Source of the DNA: Neoarius graeffei
Taxonomy: Eukaryota; Chordata; Actinopteri; Siluriformes; Ariidae
Direction of reading: 5' to 3'
NCBI RefSeq assembly: GCF_027579695.1
Contig: NC_083587.1
Location: forward strand, 45,559,232 to 45,623,231
DNA: 64,000 nt
Shown piece by piece: positions 34,622-46,065 of the stretch. Under the pieces are notes generated by a model. The model saw only the letters and a list, made by a program, of their open reading frames with translations, did not search any database and was not told the DNA's origin. Position 1 is the stretch's first letter, and the number at the start of each line of letters is the position of its first letter. The translations under genes were made by a program, and so were the position numbers.

Positions 34622-35015
34622 AAGTTGTAAAATGAATAGAAAATAAAGTCAAGACATTTTTCTGGCCTGGGCGGCACGGTGGTGTAGTGGTTAGCGCTGT
34701 CGCCTCACAGCAAGAAGGTCCGGGTTCGAGCCCCGTGGCCGGCGAGGGCCTTTCTGTGCGGAGTTTGCATGTTCTCCCCGTGTCCGCATGGGTTTCCTCC
34801 GGGTGCTCCGGTTTCCCCCACAGTCCAAAGACATGCAGGTTAGGTTAACTGGTGACTCTAAATTGACCGTAGGTGTGAATGTGAGTGTGAATGGTTGTCT
34901 GTGTCTATGTGTCAGCCCTGTGATGACCTGGCGACTTGTCCAGGGTGTACCCCGCCTTGCCTGCGACCCTGTAGAACAGGATAAAGCGGCTAGAGATAAT
35001 GAGATGAGACGAGAC
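34622..35015 (+). mobile_element. tRNA-headed SINE, copy 9: second unit of the tandem duplication
   Basis: Same flank plus SINE as the preceding unit. It has a 40-odd base internal deletion after GTACCCCGCCT and an extra GATGAGACGAG tail. The MITE resumes with GACATTTTTCTGGCC at about 35,013. Confidence 0.9.
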
Positions 35016-35699
35016 ATTTTTCTGGCCATTTTGAGCATTTAATCGACCCCACAAATGTGATGCTCCAGAACCTCAATCTGCTCAAAGGAAGGTCAGTTTT
35101 ATAGCTTCTCTAAAGAGCTCAACTGTTTTCAGCTGTGCTAACATGATTGTACAAGGGTTTTCTAATCATCCATTAGCCTTCTGAGGCAATGAGCAAACAC
35201 ATTGTACCATTAGAACACTGGAGTGAGAGTTGCTGGAAATGGGCCTCTATACACCTATGGAGATATTGCACCAAAAACCAGACATTTGCAGCTAGAATAG
35301 TCATTTACCACATTAGCAATGTATAGAGTGGATTTCTGATTAGTTTAAAGTGATCTTCATTGAAAAGAACAGTGCTTTTCTTTCAAAAATAAGGACATTT
35401 CAAAGTGACCCCAAACTTTTGAACGGTAGTGTATGTAGAATGAAGAAATGCTAATTTGTAGTATCCTAAGGTTATCTCATGTCCCGTTATGCACTCTGAC
35501 TGGAACGGACCGTTTTAATTGTAACACACATAGGAACTAAAATAATGGCCAACAGAGAGTTCAAGCTCAGACTGGAAACAAACAGGAAGCGACAGAAAGA
35601 TTAAGTTTGGAAAACATAATACCAGTCTTTCAAATGGGACAAAATACAGCTGGAAATATATATATTATGTATAACCAAGCTTAATAAGTTGGAGTGATA

Positions 35700-35863
35700 A
35701 GTAATCTATCTCCGGTTTTGTACACATATGTAGCGAGCTAGCATTCAGGTTCCTTCCACTTCCGTGTACAGTGCGATTTCCTCCGTCGACCTCCTCCAAC
35801 TTTTCAACAGGACGCCTTAATTATTGGCGTCCGTCATTATTTTTTCCCCCACCGGTTTTAAGG
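35700..35863 (+). promoter_or_regulatory. candidate promoter and first non-coding exon
   Basis: A CpG-containing stretch with CACTTCCG (ETS-type site), pyrimidine-rich TCCTCCGTCGACCTCCTCC and a final CCGGTTTTAAG|GTAAGTTTT, a strong splice donor match at 35,864. No following exon is visible in the window. It might be the start of a gene running rightward, or a repeat with a chance donor. Confidence 0.25.
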
Positions 35864-36559
35864 TAAGTTTTCTTAAAATCTCTTTGAGGCAGGAATAAAA
35901 TTTATACAGGCTATATTTTCACTCTTTGTCCGTGTTACTGTATTTATTTATTTTTTTGCTTTGTCTTGTCAGGATGTTTTAGTTTGAGTTGCTGGGTGAA
36001 GTGGAGCGGTTAGCCTCTGCGACTAGCGCCAGGAATGTTTGGCTAAAATGTAGTTTAAAAAATAAAGAAATGCTTATTTCACACACTGGTTTTCAATGTA
36101 GAGGTCATAGTATTGATTTTATATATTTTTAAATAAAACTCTGTGAATATTTCGGTTAATGGTAAGGTAGAGAAACGCTGCAAATCGTTACAGTTGCAGA
36201 GAAAGATGAAAAATATTAACTAATATATATTTAAAGTGCATACACATCATACCAATCTGTGCTTTTTCTGTTCTGTGTTTGGACTAAACTTTTAGATGAA
36301 TTTCCATGAGATTTAGTTAATATGAACCAGACACTAGTGTTCATCAAAAGCAGGATGCTTCTACTTTTTTTTTTAAATGATGACTAGCAAGTACATTTCA
36401 CTTTTTCTCAAAACTCTGCACAAGTATCACGACTGTCCATTTCATATCCAAAAACTAGAAGGGCATTTGGGAGACCGTATGCCTCTACCAAGCCACATGT
36501 TATCAGCAGCGTCATCAAAATCAAATGAATAGAACGTAGGATATTACTAAAGCTGTACA

Positions 36560-37430
36560 CCAAATTGCATCCAAATCCGTTTGCTACTTTTTGAGTTATG
36601 TTTGGAACTGATTTAAAAAAAAAATTCTGGATTCACATACATATGTGGATTTGCATCAAAATCTAATCAATTGTTCCTTAGCCCATGATCCACCTTTCCA
36701 CTAAATTTCATCCAAATCCATTCACTACTTTTTGAGTTTTGTTGGGAACTGATTTTTTAAAAAAAAATCCTGGATTCACATACATAATGTGGATTTGCAT
36801 CAAAATCTAATCAATTGTTCCTTGGCTCATGGCCCACCTTTCCTCCAAATTCCATCCAAATCCGTTCGATACTTTTTGAGTTATGTTGGGAACTGATGGA
36901 AAAAAAAATCCCAGATTTGCATCAAAATCTAATCAATTGTTCCTTAGCCCATGATCCACCTTTCCACCAAATTTCATCCAAATCCGTTCACTATTTTTTG
37001 AGTTATGTTGGGAACTGATTTAAAAAAAAAAATCCTGGATTCACATATGTGGATTTGCATCAAAATCTAATCAATTGTTCCTTGGCTTATGGCCCACCTT
37101 TCCTCCAAATCCCATCCAAATCCGTTCGCTACTTTTTGAGTTATGTTGGGAACTGATGGAAAAAAGAATCCCAGATTTGCATCAAAATCTATTCAATTGT
37201 TCCTTAGCCCATGATCCACCTTTCCACCAAATTTCATCCAAATCCGTTCACTATTTTTTGAGTTATGTTGGGAACTGATTAAAAAAAAATTCTGGATTCA
37301 CATACATATGCGGATTTGCATCAAAATCTAATCAGTTGTTCCTTGGCCCATGGCCCAAATTTCATCCAAATCTGTTCACTACTTTTTTGAGTTTCGTTGG
37401 GAATGAACAAACAGAAGAGAAACATAACAG
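36560..37430. repeat. higher-order tandem array of about 130-base units
   Basis: The word TTGGGAACTGAT recurs at about 36,735, 36,878, 37,000, 37,138 and 37,259, and variant forms lie near 36,594 and 37,389. Spacings alternate near 140 and 121 bases. The long unit has TCACATACATATGTGG and the short one lacks it, so the array is built of roughly 260-base dimers. Confidence 0.85.
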
Positions 37431-37554
37431 TTGGAGGAAGTAATAATGCCCTGCAAATAACCAATACCATGAACACGTCTTAAAACAAACAAAAAAACTC
37501 TTCCTGTTCAGGCATCACTGTTGGATTCCTCCCAACAACAACTTTAACTAGATA

Positions 37555-37975
37555 GACTGTGACTAAAGTCACAGTAATTTGCGCTAGCTGTTACAAATTG
37601 AGACATGTGGTCACAGTACTCTATAGATCCGGAAAATTTAAAAGCGAGAGAATGATGCTTAGTGAGGAAAAGTTGTGCTCTGCCACCCTGAACTAAATTA
37701 AAAAAAAAAAAACCTGATTGAAAAACATTGTGAAAATTGACAGTTGTAAGTGATTGAAAAAAAGCCCATTTTTCATGGATCGATCCAGATCGGCACCAAA
37801 AGTCATATCAATGTCATTCAGCCCAGAGGTATTCATGTGAAGTTTGGTGGTGATTGGTTGAAAACTGAGGGAGAAATGGCGTCCTAAAAAAACGTTAGAA
37901 GAATAATAAAGTAGAAGGAATCTGAATGAGAGTAACAGTTTGTGCTAGCGCAAACTTAAAAAAAAAAAACCAAGA
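37555..37975. repeat. probable MITE-like repeat with TTTGCGCTAGC-type ends
   Basis: GTAATTTGCGCTAGCTGTTA near 37,574 is roughly mirrored by TAACAGTTTGTGCTAGCGCA near 37,934. The interior has CATGGATCGATCCAGATCGG. No coding frame. Confidence 0.45.
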
Positions 37976-38009
37976 ACTGGTTAGACTGCACTAGATGTGG
38001 TACTGTACC

Positions 38010-38256
38010 CATGTCTGTGTGGGTTTCCTCCGGGTGCTCTGGTTTCCCCCACAGTCCAAAGACATGCGGTTAGGTTAATATGGGCTGAGGTGCCCTTGAG
38101 CGAGGCACCTAACTCCCAACTGCTCCCCGGGCGCTGTTAGCATGGCTGCCCACTGCTCTGGGTGTGTGTGTGCGCTCATTGCTCACGTGTGTGTGTTCTC
38201 ACTGCTTCAGATGGGTTAAATGCAGAGAGGAAATTCACAAGTGTGATGAATAAAGT

Positions 38257-38316
<60 letters not shown>

Positions 38317-38318
38317 TT
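38010..38318 (+). mobile_element. 5'-truncated SINE with shared core and (CTTT)n tail
   Basis: Begins in the same TTTCCTCCGGGTGCTCTGG core as the GGCACGG SINE but then diverges to GTGCCCTTGAGCGAGGCACC and ends GATGAATAAAGTTC(TTTC)n. The 3' half matches the third SINE family at 39,335-39,605, so it may be a hybrid of two SINEs. Confidence 0.75.
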
Positions 38319-38499
38319 TTTCTTTTTCATGTAAATTTGATGACGTACATATTTGTCCATATCTGATAACATGGATAGTGATCTTCATTTATGGGGGTTA
38401 AAGGATGGTGTCCAAGTTAAAAAGGAAAAGCCTTCATCTTTTGATGTACAGGCCAAAAGGTCACTTGATCTGGTGTCATACCTTAAGAAGAAGCCTTTA

Positions 38500-39325
38500 G
38501 CCCTGTTCACACGGCACATATTTGCATCGATGCTGCACCGATGTATTTTGTTGCGATATATCTTACACCGGTGTAAATTTTGTGGAGCGTTCACACGTCA
38601 CAACCCTGCTTACTAGAGAGAAGCGTGTTAGCACCGGTGCAGCCCCACTTGCGGTCACACGGCAGTTTCTGCGACCGTGTTATAGTAGCAAAAACTTTAT
38701 TACTATCATTTCCTTTGATAGTAATAAAAGTTTTGATATCATTTCCTTTTATTATTATCATCATTTCCTATCATTATTACTATCATTTCCGATAGTAATA
38801 ATGCGGAAATGAAATATGCGCATGCGTGAAAATGTACTTCCTTTTCCCGGTTGTCATGGCATCATCAAGCGCCGGGAAAACAACGTGGATGAAAACACCA
38901 GTGTTGCCAGATATTGCTGACTTTTTCCATCCCAAAATATGTTCAAATCCACCAAAATGCACTTAAAACTGACAATCTGGCAACACTGGAAGACACGCAG
39001 TTCTGTTGTTGTTGATATTCGCCATTTTGGAAGCGCAAAATACCAGGATGTAAAATTATGCAATGCCCGTATGTAATCAACTCTCCTCACGCGTAGCGAG
39101 TCTACCCCTGTAGCGTTCAGACGTCCCATTTTATATCGGTGCTGCCCCGCAAACTAGCATTTACTCCGGAGTAAATTTCTTAAACCACCTCCCGAGCAGG
39201 GTTAGATTTGCACCGGTTTAAGCAGCTTTCAGGGGCTACACCGGTATAACTTTGTACCGTGTGAACGCTCTACCGGGGCAGCCCCGGTGCTACACCGGAG
39301 TAAAAGTTGCCGTGTGAACACCCCT
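38500..39325. mobile_element. foldback MITE with GCCCTGTTCACACGGCA ends
   Basis: The left GCCCTGTTCACACGGCA is mirrored by TGCCGTGTGAACACCCC at the right. Many ACACCGGTGT-like inner palindromes occur. A 50-base TATCATTTCC/TTTCCTTTTATTA repeat sits in the middle. It holds a copy of the 88-90-base miniature at 38,900-38,987. Non-coding. Confidence 0.75.
38900..38987. mobile_element. 88-bp foldback miniature, copy 1
   Basis: Ends AGTGTTGCCAGAT and ATCTGGCAACACT (exact inverted repeats), with AAAATATGTTCAAATCC inside. Other copies are at 53,708-53,797 and 57,082-57,171. Confidence 0.85.
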
Positions 39326-39334
39326 TATGTCACA

Positions 39335-39605
39335 ATACTCAAGGACAGTGAAATTCCTCCTCTGCCTTTAACCCATCTGAAGCAGTGAACACGCAAGTGA
39401 GCAATGAGCACACACGTACCTATGCTACAGTACAGGAGCAGTTGGGGGTTCAGTGCCTTGCTCAAGGGCACTTCAGGCATGATGCAGATGGAGGGGAAAG
39501 TGCTGTTCATTCACTCAACTCCCCTCACAGTTTTCTTGCCGGTCCCGGGAATTGAACCGGCGACTGAGTCCAAGGCTGCTTCCCTAACCTTCAGGCCATG
39601 GCTGC
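39335..39605 (-). mobile_element. third tRNA-derived SINE family, fuller copy
   Basis: On the minus strand: GCAGCCATGGCCTGAAGG, B box GGTTCAATTCCC, CCTTGAGCAAGGCACTGAAC, and the end CAGATGGGTTAAAGGCAGAG. It shares the 3' half with the SINE at 38,010. Confidence 0.75.
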
Positions 39606-40123
39606 CGCTTGTATCCGTACCGGTGTCAGACCTTTGGCAAGTATCAGGCCCGTCTATAATACTGTGGCCCAATTTGGAAGCTGTTAGTGATTTGATCTTT
39701 GTGACATCTCTGCATTTGCAGTGACTCACTGTGGCTTGCGATTTAACTATAACTATTTACCCGTAGTTTAATGCTGTGCAGTTTGCAAATATTTGTAGAA
39801 GCAATGAAAGGCTTATACACTGTTTGGTCCACACAGAGCACTGTTGTGTTAACAGTGTAGCGAGTCCTGAAAAAGTGAACTCTGCTGGAAAATGTGACGT
39901 TTGAGAACTAAGCAGTGACTGTCAGCAAAACGGAGAAAACTGGTCAGGTTCAGGCCGACAGTCACAACGTTAAGGTATTTGGAAAGTGTGGATTGAACGT
40001 TCTGGAAAAGGCTTGGTGTTCTCGGTGTTAATACACATTATTTCTGCAATCAGTATCCGAGTTAAAATACTTATGGAATGTAATGAAAAGAAGTTATTCG
40101 AGAGATTTAGAGGAGGTGCTCTT
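39606..40123. other. no gene seen
   Basis: Unique-looking intergenic sequence. Confidence 0.5.
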
Positions 40124-40662
40124 TTAGGGTCTTTTCACACTTGGTCCCTTTCAGCTCTCAAAATGAACTGTGATTATTCAGCATTTTTTGTGAACATGTG
40201 AACACTCCAAATGAACTCGGACCCCTCTGAAATGAAACGAAACGTAACAAACCGAGCTCAGACCGGTTTGGTTTGGTTCAAGCCCTCATTGCAGTTCGCT
40301 TAACCTGTGCATTGTGAACACAAAGCGCTCCAGGTTTGCGTCACCTTTTACTATTGTGTTTTAGCCCTCGAGGCTTGACAGATAGACTTGAAACAGATCA
40401 CATGCTATGGCACTGGGACGCTCAAAAAAAAAAAACCCACACAAAGGTAAAGATGTGAGAGCTCCAGAGGATCTATAGCGTGAACAGAAGGAGGACTGAC
40501 GGCCCTATCAGAGCTAAAGCAAGCTAGAAAGATTACGGCGTCTTCTTTTAATCAAACTTGTAGTGTGAGCGCAAAAAGAACGGAGCCCCTTTTCCATTGG
40601 TCCACTTTTAAGAGGACGGAGTTTGGGTTGTTTAAAAAGGACTACATGTGAAAACGCCCTTA
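40124..40662. mobile_element. MITE with TTAGGGTCTTTTCACA ends
   Basis: Left TTAGGGTCTTTTCACAC and right GTGAAAACGCCCTTAA form inverted repeats. A TTA target is compatible with a PIF/Harbinger-type insertion. The interior is non-coding. Confidence 0.7.
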
Positions 40663-40782
40663 AACATTTAATTTGGTGGATTGGAGCTGAAGCATGCAAA
40701 TGGAAGATGCCGTCACTTCCTTTTCCTGTTTGATACCGACGTTTTTTTTTCTTCTTTCTCCCTTCCCCCCATCTTCCCCCTG

Positions 40783-40786
<4 letters not shown>

Positions 40787-40831
<45 letters not shown>
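40787..40831. repeat. (CT)n-(CA)n microsatellite
   Basis: About 35 bases of CT followed by CACACACA. Confidence 0.9.
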
Positions 40832-42200
40832 TGCGCGTGTACTCGGAGGCAAGCATAGGCTTGTTGTCCTTAAAGCTAACAAGTCCTTGTTTTGGTAGGA
40901 ATGTGCAGTTTGTAATTATACCCCACACAGTCTGATCTGTTTTTCTTGTTCTGTCCAACAAATTATTCAGTGTTCTTTGCAAAACATTTTCTGAAGCTTT
41001 CATTTTCTACTGCAATCAAGTCCTTCCACTTATACGTCATATTCCATAGATAACATGTGCAGGAAGTTTAATTCTGGAGTATTTCGAAATGAAAGGAAGA
41101 CCTGAATGAAGTCGCGTTTGAATCTGTATTCTTATCCGCGCTAAACCGACAGTAATTTTATTTCTTGTTTGGTGTTGTTTATAAGTTTTCGTACTTATTT
41201 GAAATGTGATGTATTGGTAATCAGTACAAGGGAGACCATGAATTCCTCAGTCCCTGCTGCGTAGCTATATCCAACTGTTCATGTTCGAACCAGAGCTTAA
41301 ATGATGACGGAGACAAACAAGATTTATTAGATTAGATAACTGCACATATTAAAATGGTCTTCCTCAGGTAAACGGAGCTGAATAATGAATGTAGGATGCA
41401 AAAAACCAAATCAGGATACAAACTTAGAATGTAGAATCTTAGTGGATGAGCAAAAAATTCAGTTTCCAAATTTCTCCGAGTCCTGTGATCATATTTAGTG
41501 TCCATAAGAGTGCTGTACTTTTACGCCTTGCAGCATCCTTTCACTTGCCAAGTATCAAATATACCAGTTGTCATCCAAGCAAGGGTCAGTATAAGGTGGT
41601 ATTATATGGCATGAGCTACTTCCGGTAAAATCATGCACTCTGATTGGTTCCTTGGCGGGCAGAATTTTCCCATAATGCCCATTTATTATATTATGGATTT
41701 TCGTTCCAAGGCACCGGCTTTCAATCTTGTAAAAAAAAACAAAAGTCACGGAGTTGTTCAAGAAATGAGCAACGAAGAGCATTCAAATAGTATTAACTGC
41801 TAACAGAAGTTCAGTTTTGAAACCGCTAGCTATTTCTTCTTCATACGTGACCCAACTATGTTACGAATGTGTGACTGAAAGCAGCGTTACGCCTCATTAT
41901 AATGACGGTCTCTTTTAATCTTAGGAAAAAAAAGCCATATAATAAACTCCTTATTAACCTCGCTTGCTCGTTGTTTATGGGAAACGATCAGACCTCTGTC
42001 TTTTTGTACGGACCGAGCCTGTCTCATATTTTCCCGTAAAGACCTTGCGCTCAGTTAATCAGTAGTTAAAGCATATACGCAGAACAATGGCCTCACTTTC
42101 TTTCATAAATGCCTTGAGACCTCAAGAATGGCATAGGAATAGTTTTAAGCGTTAACAATAAATCTAATATAGTAATTTTTACGATGTAGGTAGCAGTCTG
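40832..42200. other. intergenic; possible repeat block at 41,600-42,060
   Basis: No gene. The words TTCCGGTAAAATCATGCACT and CTGATTGGTTCCTTGGCGGG at about 41,619-41,660 recall CpG blocks of DNA transposons in fish, but borders were not found. Confidence 0.4.
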
Positions 42201-42325
42201 AGTGAATGACCTTGACGTCTGTAACGTCACAGCAGGAAGTCTATCGGTCTCCTCGCCATTTCCGCTATACTAAAACACAGAGCTGACTGCAACACCGATC
42301 CTCCATTTTGAGCTAATTTATCGCC

Positions 42326-42586
42326 ATGCCACATAGATGTGTTGCTGGCGGGTACAGCAACATGCCAGAAGGTGGATTTACGTTGCATTCATGGCCCAAG
42401 AATGTTCAAACTGCAAAGATTTGGACGCGTGTTGCGAGAAGTTCACGGGTACATTGAGCACCTACGAAGTGGTCTCTCCTCTGCTCTGTACGTTTTACTG
42501 AAGACTCGTACAAAACCTCTGATCTGTTGAGGAGCGTTGGCTGTAAGCCCGTATTGAAAGAGGGTGCAGTACCAACAATTAAATAA
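42326..42586 (+). pseudogene. THAP-domain fossil
   Basis: ATG at 42,326 reads MPHRCVAGGYSN, the usual start of a THAP zinc-binding domain, then LHSWPKN and KIWTRV, an internal TGA (codon 44, where THAP domains normally have the invariant Trp), then APTKWSLLCSVRFTEDSYKT and VGCKPVLKEGAVPTI ending with TAA at codon 87. The AVPT(I) end is the classic THAP AVPTIF box. Of the four C2CH zinc ligands, Cys5 and Cys53 remain, but the second Cys is Tyr (codon 10) and the His is Arg (codon 56). With the nonsense codon this cannot fold as a THAP domain. THAP domains occur in host proteins and in P-element-like transposases. The origin is undecided. Confidence 0.85.
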
Positions 42587-45175
42587 AACTACAAGAAAAG
42601 TATTTATTTTATTAATTTATTTTTTTAAAAGGAAAGTGATTTTATTTGCACCAGTTTTCCCGACGTGAGCTGAGGGTTGTTGGTAAAACCCGGGACAGGA
42701 TATATCGCTTGGGCAGTGACCTCCCTGTGGTTGTTGCTAAAACCGGTGACATCCTGTTCCGTCCTGGGTTTTAGTAATTGCCTGAGCTGAGCAGTAATGG
42801 TGGAGTACTCAGTAATGGAGAGAATGGAGAAAGAGTAGAGCAGCTGCCTTATTTCTAAACTGGATATTGAAAGTCAGATTGTTTCAAAACGATCGGCCTT
42901 CAAGAAGCGAGAACACAGACGGGTAAGCTCCGACTCTCGTTTGGATAAAAAAAACCATGTTGTTTACCTGCATTTAGATTAATACATGTAACTTGTATTG
43001 TGTGTTAAGTTACCAGTATGAGATTATTTAATTTGCTTCAGAATGTGATTGTCTCAGTTCATATGATTTATTTAATGAGCCTTTTATGTTTTATCAGTGA
43101 AAACGCATGCATGTACATGTACAGTATGTTGCATAAGTTATAACACCCATCCTGTTTTAATGAGAGTCAACCCACAATCAATGAAGTCAAATCAGTCTTA
43201 GTTGAGCAAGTCGGTAACGGTATTTCTTACTTTCACCATAAATTTTTATTTATATGACTTTGGTCTATAGCTGTCAAAGGCCTCGGCCTTAAAACTGGTT
43301 ACCGCTGCGACGTCACGCACTCAGGGCTGGCTGGCTCAGCGGGGCAGCTCGAATGCCAATTTTGCGGTCGATTTTTAACTCTCATATATATATTTTTTAA
43401 TTTCCATTTATGTAGCATACAAGAGTCAAGGATGGAGATACTATCCACTCAGAAATTTATTTAAAAATAAAGGTTCTGCATATGTTTTTATTCTTTCTGA
43501 CCTCTGAACATGCAGTGTTGAAAGAGGACCTGGAGACCAGGACTCAGTCAGGACATGTACAGTGAATGGACGCTGTCGAGCGTTGACTCATTCCCGGTTC
43601 TGGACGTTTACACGGTAGTCATTTAAAACGAGTCCCTGTCTCAAGTCCTGTAGAACCAGCCTCAGTCCAACACAGTCGTGGATGATGTTAAAAGTGATAA
43701 ATGTATCCCGTTGGGGCGCTATTGAGGTGATTATTCATTGATAGTTACTGGATCAGCCAGTGAAAAAGGTGCAAAATATCACACGCTTTTCAATGCCGTT
43801 TGTACACATTCTGTAAACGGAGCATCTGGTACAAAAATCCCGTGGCGCGACGTGCGTGTTTGTGAATTCTGCCAAAGCTTTGTATCTGTGAATTGCAATA
43901 CTACTCCTAATAAGTAAAAATAGCAAGCCATAATGCTTTGGCCATGAAATCATTGAGAATGAAAAATGACTAAGAGGAAGAGAAGAAAATAGAAGCCTCC
44001 TTGTGTATTTGGCTGGGAGGTAGAAAGTTTCGAAATCAAGTGCACAAGGAGACCCTTGAACGTTTTTAGTTGGCCTACTGTATTGTCGCTGTTTTGACGC
44101 TAGCACGATGACTCATGCGTATTAAGAATTAAAGTGGCGAAGCAGCTTTGGGTTGGGCTGAACACTGGATCTTCCTGTTCCACTCCCTCTGCAGAGTCCT
44201 TCTACTTGTACTCAAACGGGACATGATGTCATGCTTTTAAAACACCCTACTTTCCACAGTTTCCAGGCTGACGAGAAGGTGTGTTACCCAGCTTTTTTTA
44301 AAATGAACTTTCTTTTGCCATGTTATTCACTTACCCTTATGTCATAAACAAACATCGTGTCTCTTGGATTACAGTGCAGGAAAAGGGGTGCTGTAAATAG
44401 GATTACAGAGACCCGTGCAATGTGAAAAAGGCAAACGGAGCCTTGTGCAATAAATATTCCGAAGTCCAGGTAACTATATAGACCACACGTACTACACCGA
44501 ACAGTCGGAAAAGGAATCCGTATCAACCAGACTTCACCCACGTTCAGAGCCTCACATACAAGCCTTGGGCATTTTCACTGTAAAAACACTGCAACAACGC
44601 CACATACTATAGTGAAGTGGGTGGAGGTGCAGGTCTGCGTGGCAGAAAGCAGGTATGTGTTCTGTAAAAGGGCTCTGTGTTTGAAGGCAGGGAAATTACT
44701 CCTGTATGAAAGAGTGAAGAGGGAGAACTGCAGCCAGACTTAATGTGCGTGACTCTGAAAGGCTCTGTGACTCATTTGACCCCCTACGCACACGGAGAAT
44801 GAACAACATTGGGCATTCACTGACTTTTTTTTTTTTGTAAGATTGTGTTTTCTGTCCATAAGTGGTAGTGGAGTAATTTTTTTTGTTTTCCTCCAGCAAC
44901 TGTTCGTAATCACCCTGAGAAAGCCTTTCTGAGATGTTTGGGAATGTTGGGGGGTTGTATTGTAGTAATTACCCCTGTTTCTGTGCTCAAGAAGGACCAG
45001 GAAAACAAGGACGGATTAGTCAGTAAGGAGAAGCAGACTAAGAAGAAGCACCACCACCACCAGGGATTGTATTTATATTGAAAATGTTGGAGAGTTTCAC
45101 AAACGCGCTTTCAGACCAGAGCAACTTTTTCATAGTTCTGCCTTGTAATGTAGGCACTGAGAACGACTGTAGTTC
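42587..45175. other. no gene seen
   Basis: Long intergenic stretch with some CpG-containing words near 42,660-42,770 and 43,290-43,360 but no coding frame that I can defend. Confidence 0.45.
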
Positions 45176-45684
45176 TTAAGGCCAATTTATGCTGACAACC
45201 CAGTCCTCGCAGACAGTGTCTGCGTAGCCCCCCCACCTTCGCAGACGCTCTGCGCGCACCTCCCAAAAATTGTGACCACCGCAGAAGCCTCGCAGACAGC
45301 GTCGCAGACAAGAGGGCTCTGATTGGTCCACTCTACATCCGCTGTACACGCACTTCCGCTTCCCTACTTTCCCGGTTTGTTTTGTTTTCACGACCGGCAT
45401 TTTTAAAAACACGAGCGAAGATGGAGCAGCACGAAGAGCGGTTGATTGAGGAAGTGAGGAAGTACGTACATCTATACGACTCCAGTTCTAGTCATTATAA
45501 GTAACCGGAGGATAAACACTCCACTAACCACACCCACCAACTACTCCTAGCGACTTCGCGCCCCCTTGCGTTGTGGCGGTGAATAACATCGCGCACGCCT
45601 ATTCCCCCGCTCAACAATAAATTACAACTGTCTGCGAAAAGCTATCTGCGAAAGCCTTGTCGCAAGAGCATGCAGAGGCCTTTA
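45176..45684. mobile_element. PIF/Harbinger-type MITE with AAGGCC ends
   Basis: Left TTAAGGCCAATTTATGCTGA and right GCATGCAGAGGCCTTTA are imperfect inverted repeats. The interior is CpG-rich (CGCAGACGCTCTGCGCGC) and includes the start of a MADF-like protein at 45,421. It has lost the transposase. Confidence 0.75.
45421..45504 (+). pseudogene. first-exon relic of a Harbinger MADF/Myb-like DNA-binding protein
   Basis: ATG then EQHEERLIEEVRKYVHLYDS, then SSSHYK and TAA (27 codons). E-R-L-I-E-E-V-x-K-Y-x-x-L-Y-D is the opening helix of MADF domains, which in PIF/Harbinger transposons belong to the accessory protein that helps the transposase bind DNA. Only the first 27 residues of a domain of about 80 remain. 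It supports the Harbinger assignment of the surrounding MITE. Confidence 0.75.
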
Positions 45685-46065
45685 GAACGCCATTTTGAGG
45701 AACTTGTACTTCAAGGTAGGTACTATACCAGTCCAAGAGGAACCATGAGTGAGGAGTGTGCGTTGGTTGAGTGAACATGAGCCAATACAGGACCGGCAAC
45801 CGTGTTTTTTTTGTTTTTTTTTTAATGGGTGTAAAACTTTAGCTGTGCAAGCAACAGCATATTAACATCAAGTGTTTTTTATATATATTTAAAAAAAAAA
45901 CACTGTCGGTGAAGTTCTGGCTTTATCGAGCGTATATATGAAATGCAGCGCAATTTTGACATGTCTAAGTGAAATAATCTTCGCTAGCATTTCCTGCTAA
46001 CGTCACCTCAGCAAGCCGGCTTGTCACTTCAGCGTGCCTACTGACAATGCAAAATGCAAACGGAA

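Larger units (their letters stand above)
34129..35431. mobile_element. Tc1-type MITE (CACTACCGTTCAAAAGTTTG ends) carrying two SINEs
   Basis: The terminal inverted repeats CACTACCGTTCAAAAGTTTG / CAAACTTTTGAACGGTAGTG are flanked by TA. This non-autonomous Tc1-related element is common in teleosts. It is about 0.5 kb when empty. Here two SINE copies inflate it to 1.3 kb. Confidence 0.92.

Noticed and set aside
36815..37278. Two similar 67-codon proteins at 36,815 and 37,075
   Set aside because: They are the same frame in two dimers of the tandem array, which explains the similarity without coding.
42326..42586. Functional THAP gene
   Set aside because: Internal stop at the invariant Trp and loss of two of four zinc ligands.
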